Below are positions 60,318 to 64,000 of a stretch of 64,000 nt of DNA, piece by piece. A program made the position numbers and the translations under genes. Under the pieces are notes generated by a model. That model saw nothing but the letters and a program-made list of their open reading frames with translations, ran no database searches and had not been told where the DNA came from. The stretch is from Pseudomonas pseudonitroreducens (GTDB lineage Bacteria > Pseudomonadota > Gammaproteobacteria > Pseudomonadales > Pseudomonadaceae), in NCBI RefSeq assembly GCF_021603645.1, contig NZ_BQHJ01000007.1:186001-250000 (forward strand), in the 5' to 3' direction. Position 1 is the first letter of the stretch, and every line of letters starts with the position of its first letter.

Positions 60318-61055
60318 TCAGCGCAGCTCGGCTTGCTGCTCGGCGGAGGCACCGAAATCGCTCATCCAGCGATAGCGCAGCTTGCCGCCGCTACCGCCAT
60401 CGAAGCCGGCCAGAGGGAACTCGCGGTGGCTGAACGGGGCGATCATGCCGCCGCCGGTGTCGTGGCTGCGGCCACCCTGCTGCAGCGCCAGGGCACTGAA
60501 GGACAGGTGATAGGGGCTGGCATTCTCGCCACGCAGCACGTAGCCCGCGCCCTGCTTCTGCACACTCCAGCGCACCTGCTCGATGGCACTGGGCAGGTCG
60601 CCCGGCAGGCCTGCGGGGCGGTAGAACAGTTTCAGCCGCGAACGCACGGCGATCTGCATCATGTTGCCGCTGGCGTCCTGGGGCACCGGCGGGATTTCCA
60701 GCGCGTTGAACCAGAACAGGCTTTCGCGATCCTGCGGCAGGTTCTCGCCGGTGAAGGCCAGGCGCACGCTCTGACCCTTCTGCGGGTCGAGGCGGAAGAT
60801 CGGTGGCGTGATCAGGAACGGGGCGTCGGCATCCTGCGGCTTGCTCTGCGCATCGCCGCGGTCGACCCAGACCTGCATCAACACGGGCGATGCGCCCTTG
60901 TTGGTGAGTTTCACGGTGACTTCGCGTTCCTTCGCGGGATAGACGATTCGCGTTCCGTCGATCATGACGCCAGCCTGGGCGCCAGCGAGGGCGAACGTGC
61001 TCAGCAGCACGCCAGCGAACAGGGAAAACAGCCAGTGAGAAGGAACGGACTTCAT
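60318..61055 (-). CDS. Periplasmic pilus chaperone (left CUP operon)
   Basis: A 245-aa PapD-like chaperone with signal peptide (MKSVPSHWLFSLFAGVLLSTFALAGAQA). Two immunoglobulin domains: GTRIVYPAKEREVTVKLTNKGASPVL, then NLPQDRESLFWFNALEIPP and SRLKLFYRPAGL, which hold the subunit-donating strand and the conserved R/K pair. Start 61055 chosen for the signal peptide; an AGAAGGAAC-type site precedes it. Confidence 0.93.
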   Translation of the reverse strand: MKSVPSHWLFSLFAGVLLSTFALAGAQAGVMIDGTRIVYPAKEREVTVKLTNKGASPVLMQVWVDRGDAQSKPQDADAPFLITPPIFRLDPQKGQSVRLAFTGENLPQDRESLFWFNALEIPPVPQDASGNMMQIAVRSRLKLFYRPAGLPGDLPSAIEQVRWSVQKQGAGYVLRGENASPYHLSFSALALQQGGRSHDTGGGMIAPFSHREFPLAGFDGGSGGKLRYRWMSDFGASAEQQAELR

Positions 61056-61102
61056 TGCAGGTACCTCATGTGGCCCGGAACTTGCGCTCCGGGCCCGGTG
61101 GA

Positions 61103-61651
61103 TCACTCGTAGGTCAGCTGGTAGTTCGCCATGGCGGCGACATCACCGGCGCCAGCGCTGCCCGCCTGCGAGTAGTACTGGGCGTAGTACTGCAGGGTGA
61201 CCGGGTTGGAGCCGCTGACGGTGACTGCACGAGCCAGTTGCGAGGTGGCATCGTCACTGTTGATGTTGATGGCCGCCTGGTTCTGGTCGAGCAGCTGCAC
61301 CTGGACGCCGGCGGCGCCGCCAGTGCTGACGGAGTTCTTCAGGTTGCCGTAGGCATCGACGTTGCTGTCCGGAGTGAAGGCCGCGGAGACCTTCACGCCA
61401 TCGGCGCAGCCGGTCACCTTCATGGTGAAACCGGTACGGCCGGTGCTGCTCTGCGCGGCGGCGAGCAGGTCCTTGTTCACGGCCGGCAGCTTCACGTCGA
61501 TGTTGGTGGCGGAGGAATCGAGCACGCAGCTGGTCTCGGTGACCTTGCCGGTGATGTTGATCACCCCGGTCTGCGGAGTGGCCGCGATGGCCTGGGTGCA
61601 AAGGCCGGCACTCGCCAGGCAGATCAGTGCAGCGTGCAGCTTGGATTTCAT
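61103..61651 (-). CDS. Major pilus subunit (left CUP operon)
   Basis: A 182-aa pilin with signal peptide (cut near residue 23, IAA), the conserved cysteine pair (SCVLD...GCADG), a donor-strand segment at the N-terminus (GVINITGKVTETSC) and the ANYQLTYE penultimate Tyr ending. It is the first gene of the operon (subunit-chaperone-usher-adhesin, as in CupA). Assembles by donor-strand exchange on the cell surface. Confidence 0.94.
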   Translation of the reverse strand: MKSKLHAALICLASAGLCTQAIAATPQTGVINITGKVTETSCVLDSSATNIDVKLPAVNKDLLAAAQSSTGRTGFTMKVTGCADGVKVSAAFTPDSNVDAYGNLKNSVSTGGAAGVQVQLLDQNQAAININSDDATSQLARAVTVSGSNPVTLQYYAQYYSQAGSAGAGDVAAMANYQLTYE

Positions 61652-61981
61652 GTGTTGCTCTCCCGATTACAAAGTCTCGATTGGGGTGCGACCTTATCGA
61701 TCGGCCACTTTCCAATGCCCAAACCCTGGAGCCGGGATGGCGCCGGGTGGTGGTTTGGACGGGGCGCACTTTGCTGTCGTGGGAGTCAGGAAAACATCAG
61801 ACGAATCTCATAAGCCGCTACCACAATTCGAACTTTCATTGAGAAAAATCACGCAAAGCATCTAGCAAAGGCCCATTGCACTTGACGTAACAATCATTTT
61901 TAGGATTTGTCTGAAATACCTGAAGGACGTGCCATCGCACCCTATGCACAGCGACAACCGCTGACTTAGGAGCACATGGAA
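61652..61981. other. Divergent promoter region between the two pilus operons
   Basis: A 330-bp gap with no gene. AT-rich from 61795 to 61925; TTGACG at 61882-61887 is a possible -35 toward the right operon, but no good -10 follows at 16-18 bp. Shared regulation of both operons from here is plausible. Confidence 0.5.
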
Positions 61982-62527
61982 ATGAAACTTCACGCAACCG
62001 CCCTGGCTGTCGCAGCGACCTTCGCTGTGCCGGGCTTTGCCTTCGCCGCCAACACCATCAACTTCAGCGGCGAGGTAACCGACCAGACCTGCTCGGCCGT
62101 GGTCGACGGCAACACCGACCCGACCGTGATCCTCGACAGCGTCCCCGTCAGCGCCCTGAACGGTACCGTCGGGCAGACCACCGGCGAGACCAGCTTCACC
62201 CTGCAACTGACCGGCTGCGCCGCGCCCAGCGGTGCCGACGAGCACTTCACCGCGCTGTTCCAGGCCACCAACGCCACTGCCTCGGGCAACCTGACCAACA
62301 CCGCTTCCGGCGGTGCCACCGGCGTGGCCCTGCAACTGCTCGACGGCCCGGCCGGCGTCCCGGTGAACCTGGCGGGCGGCGCGGCCGTGGCCGCCGGTGA
62401 CATCGTTCTCGCTGACGGTGAAACCAGCGCCAGCTACGACTACGCGGTGCAGTACATCTCCGAAGCCACCACCGTGACCCCCGGTCCGGTACTCGGCTCG
62501 GTGACCTACACCCTGCGCTACGAGTGA
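61982..62527 (+). CDS. Major pilus subunit (right CUP operon)
   Basis: A 181-aa pilin, related to the left-hand subunit (NTINFSGEVTDQTC, GCAAPSG, GSVTYTLRYE). Signal peptide MKLHATALAVAATFAVPGFAFA. The ATG at 61982 has AGGAG 9 nt upstream; an ATG at 61976 is only 3 nt from it. First gene of the right operon. Pilin-type donor strand and cysteine pair present. Confidence 0.93.
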   Translation: MKLHATALAVAATFAVPGFAFAANTINFSGEVTDQTCSAVVDGNTDPTVILDSVPVSALNGTVGQTTGETSFTLQLTGCAAPSGADEHFTALFQATNATASGNLTNTASGGATGVALQLLDGPAGVPVNLAGGAAVAAGDIVLADGETSASYDYAVQYISEATTVTPGPVLGSVTYTLRYE

Positions 62528-62635
62528 TACCCCGCGGCACCGCCCCCCGGTGCCGCACTCCCGCATCAAGCCGCCCCGCTCAGGGACAACCGTCCCGTAC
62601 CTGTCCCGAGCGGCCCGGCCACAAAGGTGAACCGG

Positions 62636-63388
62636 ATGAACGCCCTCCCACTGCGCCCGCTTCGCGCGGCGACGCTCGCGCTCGCCCTGCTGGCATCCTT
62701 CACCGCCTCGCTCGCCCAGGCCAGCGTGGTGATCACCGGCACCCGCGTCATCTACCCCGGCGATGCACGGGAAAAGACCGTGCAGATGACCAACAAGGAC
62801 GGCTTCCCCAACGTCATCCAGGCCTGGATCGACGTCGACGATCCCGCATCCACGCCGGATACCGCCAAGGCGCCCTTCGTGGTGAACCCTTCGGTGTCGC
62901 GCATGGCGCCCGGCAGCGGCCAGACGCTGCGCATCCTCTACACCGGTTCCGGCCTGCCCCAGGACCGTGAATCGCTGTTCCACCTCAACGTGCTGCAGAT
63001 TCCGCCGCGCAATGCCGCCAAGGCCGAGCAGAACCAGATGCTGCTGATGCTGCGCAACCGCCTGAAGCTGTTCTATCGCCCGGCGGGCATCGCCGGCAGC
63101 CCGGAACAACTGCCCGAAAAGCTGCGTTTCTCCCTCGTCCGGAGCGGCAACGACTGGAGTGTGAAAGTGGAGAACCCCAGCGGCTTCCACGCCTCCTTCG
63201 GCGGCGCGACGCTCAGCGTCGGCGAGCGCCAGTGGAAGCTGCAGCCAGGCATGGTCGCGCCCATGGGGCAGGCCCAATGGCGGGCGGAAAAACCTTCGGC
63301 ACTGCCCGCCGGCACACCGCGACTGTCTGCCCTGCTGATCAACGACTACGGCGCAAGAGTGGAACTTCGCCATGATCTGTCGCGTTGA
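62636..63388 (+). CDS. Periplasmic pilus chaperone (right CUP operon)
   Basis: A 250-aa PapD-like chaperone: signal peptide (to ~31, AQA), GTRVIYPGDAREKTVQMTNKDGFP, GSGLPQDRESLFHLNVLQIPP and RNRLKLFYRPAGI. The ATG at 62636 has AAGGTG 8 nt upstream; a GTG three codons earlier is less likely. Its stop overlaps the usher start by 17 nt, so the two are coupled. Confidence 0.93.
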   Translation: MNALPLRPLRAATLALALLASFTASLAQASVVITGTRVIYPGDAREKTVQMTNKDGFPNVIQAWIDVDDPASTPDTAKAPFVVNPSVSRMAPGSGQTLRILYTGSGLPQDRESLFHLNVLQIPPRNAAKAEQNQMLLMLRNRLKLFYRPAGIAGSPEQLPEKLRFSLVRSGNDWSVKVENPSGFHASFGGATLSVGERQWKLQPGMVAPMGQAQWRAEKPSALPAGTPRLSALLINDYGARVELRHDLSR

Positions 63389-64000
63389 CCTCAGCCATGG
63401 ACCGCTGCTGCCCTTCGCCCTCGGAACCCTCGCCATGGTGGTTGCGGGCCTGGCCCAGGGTGATGCGGAGTATCGCTTCGACGACAGCCTGCTGATGGGC
63501 TCGGGCCTGGCCGGCGGCAGCCTGGAGCGCTTCAACCGCGCCGACCAGGTGGACCCCGGCAGCTACCACGTCGACCTGTACCTCAACGGCCAGTACGCCA
63601 CCCGCGCCGAAGTGGAAATGCGCCAGCGCGGCGAACGCGCCGAACCCTGCTTCAGCGAGCGCTTCCTGCGCCAGAGCCTGGGCGCGCGCCCGGACCCGCT
63701 GGCCGGCAAGGACGACCAGGGCATCTGCCACTGGCTCAGCGAGCGCCTGCCCGACTCGACCTGGAACTTCGACACCGCGCGCCTGCGCCTGGACCTCTCG
63801 GTGCCCCAGGCGCTGCTCGACATCAAGCCGCGCGGCTACGTCAGCCCGGACGAGTGGGATGCCGGCAGCACCATGGGCTTCGTCAACTACGACGCCAACC
63901 TCTACCGTTCGAGCTTCGCAGGCTCCGGCAGCGGCGGCGATTCGGACTACGGCTACCTCGGCCTGAACGGCGGCGTGAACCTCGGCCTGTGGCGTCTGCG
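63372..64000 (+). CDS. Fimbrial usher, N-terminal part (right CUP operon, cut at the window edge)
   Basis: The frame opens at ATG 63372 inside the chaperone stop region and is still open at 64000. The visible part has a signal peptide (to about residue 31), the usher N-terminal domain (YRFDDSLLMGSGLAGGSLERFNRADQVDPGSYHVDLYLNGQ), a FSERFLRQSLG segment and the start of the barrel (PRGYVSPDEWDAGSTMGFVNYDANLYR). It closely mirrors the left usher, so the two operons look paralogous. Confidence 0.9.
   Translation, partial: MICRVDLSHGPLLPFALGTLAMVVAGLAQGDAEYRFDDSLLMGSGLAGGSLERFNRADQVDPGSYHVDLYLNGQYATRAEVEMRQRGERAEPCFSERFLRQSLGARPDPLAGKDDQGICHWLSERLPDSTWNFDTARLRLDLSVPQALLDIKPRGYVSPDEWDAGSTMGFVNYDANLYRSSFAGSGSGGDSDYGYLGLNGGVNLGLWRL

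Noticed and set aside
57751-60375. Long plus-strand open frame (874 aa) opposite the usher
   Set aside because: Antisense shadow of a clear usher gene; composition is Val/Gly/Ala-rich with no recognisable motif.
61862-63535. Minus-strand open frame (557 aa) over the right pilus subunit and chaperone
   Set aside because: Both plus-strand genes have signal peptides and family motifs; the opposite frame is a shadow.

Overview
This is a high-GC gammaproteobacterial chromosome segment, most likely from Pseudomonas (citronellolis/nitroreducens/knackmussii-like). The evidence is an OprD-family porin, CupA-like chaperone-usher clusters, a DUF2790 protein, a DipZ-type fusion and typical Pseudomonas REP palindromes. 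It has two parts with different histories: an integrated, lower-GC defence island (about 1-31411) and core-like chromosome (31412-64000).

Island. A 20-nt sequence at 31392-31411 matches the 3' end of a tRNA-Gly(CCC)-type gene and is followed at once by a tRNA-style terminator. I read it as the distal attachment site of an element that continues beyond the left edge of the window. Two large minus-strand operons lie inside. (1) 17099 down to 1 is a tightly overlapping set of 13 genes. It encodes a TerY-like vWA protein, a WXG100-like protein, a coiled-coil protein with a nuclease-like end, two small unknowns, an FtsK/EccC-like ATPase, a CARF-like protein with a PD-(D/E)xK end, a second TerY-like protein, a PP2C phosphatase, a kinase with a zinc ribbon, an SF1 helicase, an unknown 646-aa protein and a coiled-coil McrB-like AAA+ GTPase/ATPase (cut by the window edge). 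This is the best candidate for a poorly described defence or stress system. It joins a phosphorylation switch, a nucleotide-sensor-like nuclease, a DNA translocase with a type-VII-like small partner, and DNA-remodelling motors. (2) 28971 down to 17180 is a WYL regulator followed by a PLD/SNF2 helicase, a GmrSD-like DUF262/HNH protein, a DUF4391 protein and a type III Mod/Res pair. A LysR regulator, a XRE regulator and a LysR effector-domain-only protein close the island.

Core. After the att site come a small conserved protein, a cold-shock protein, a 7TM diguanylate cyclase and a DipZ-like thiol-disulfide protein. Next is a cluster that looks like one copper regulon: a two-component system, a haem-membrane (MsrQ-like) protein, HvfX, and the operon hvfA-hvfB-hvfC-ohr for a peptide metallophore/copper buffer. 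The HvfA-like precursor has six EGKCG motifs fused to two EF-hands. A shared direct-repeat motif (ATACA-N5-ATACAA) sits upstream of the response regulator, of the MsrQ-like/hvfX pair and of hvfA. It suggests the two-component system controls all three.

Further right are RidA, an OprD porin, a PAS/GGDEF protein, a class-I glutamine-amidotransferase-like hydrolase, an SDR, a ChrA chromate transporter, and an ECF42-type module (sigma factor, SnoaL, DUF899, SRPBCC and YCII/DGPF proteins). Two divergent chaperone-usher pilus operons end the window; the right-hand one is cut at 64000. A 149-bp-period REPIN array (40622-41146), two single REPINs and a second palindromic repeat pair (50223-50467) occupy intergenic DNA. 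Positions of motifs inside proteins are approximate, and all family calls are from reading the sequence, without database searches.
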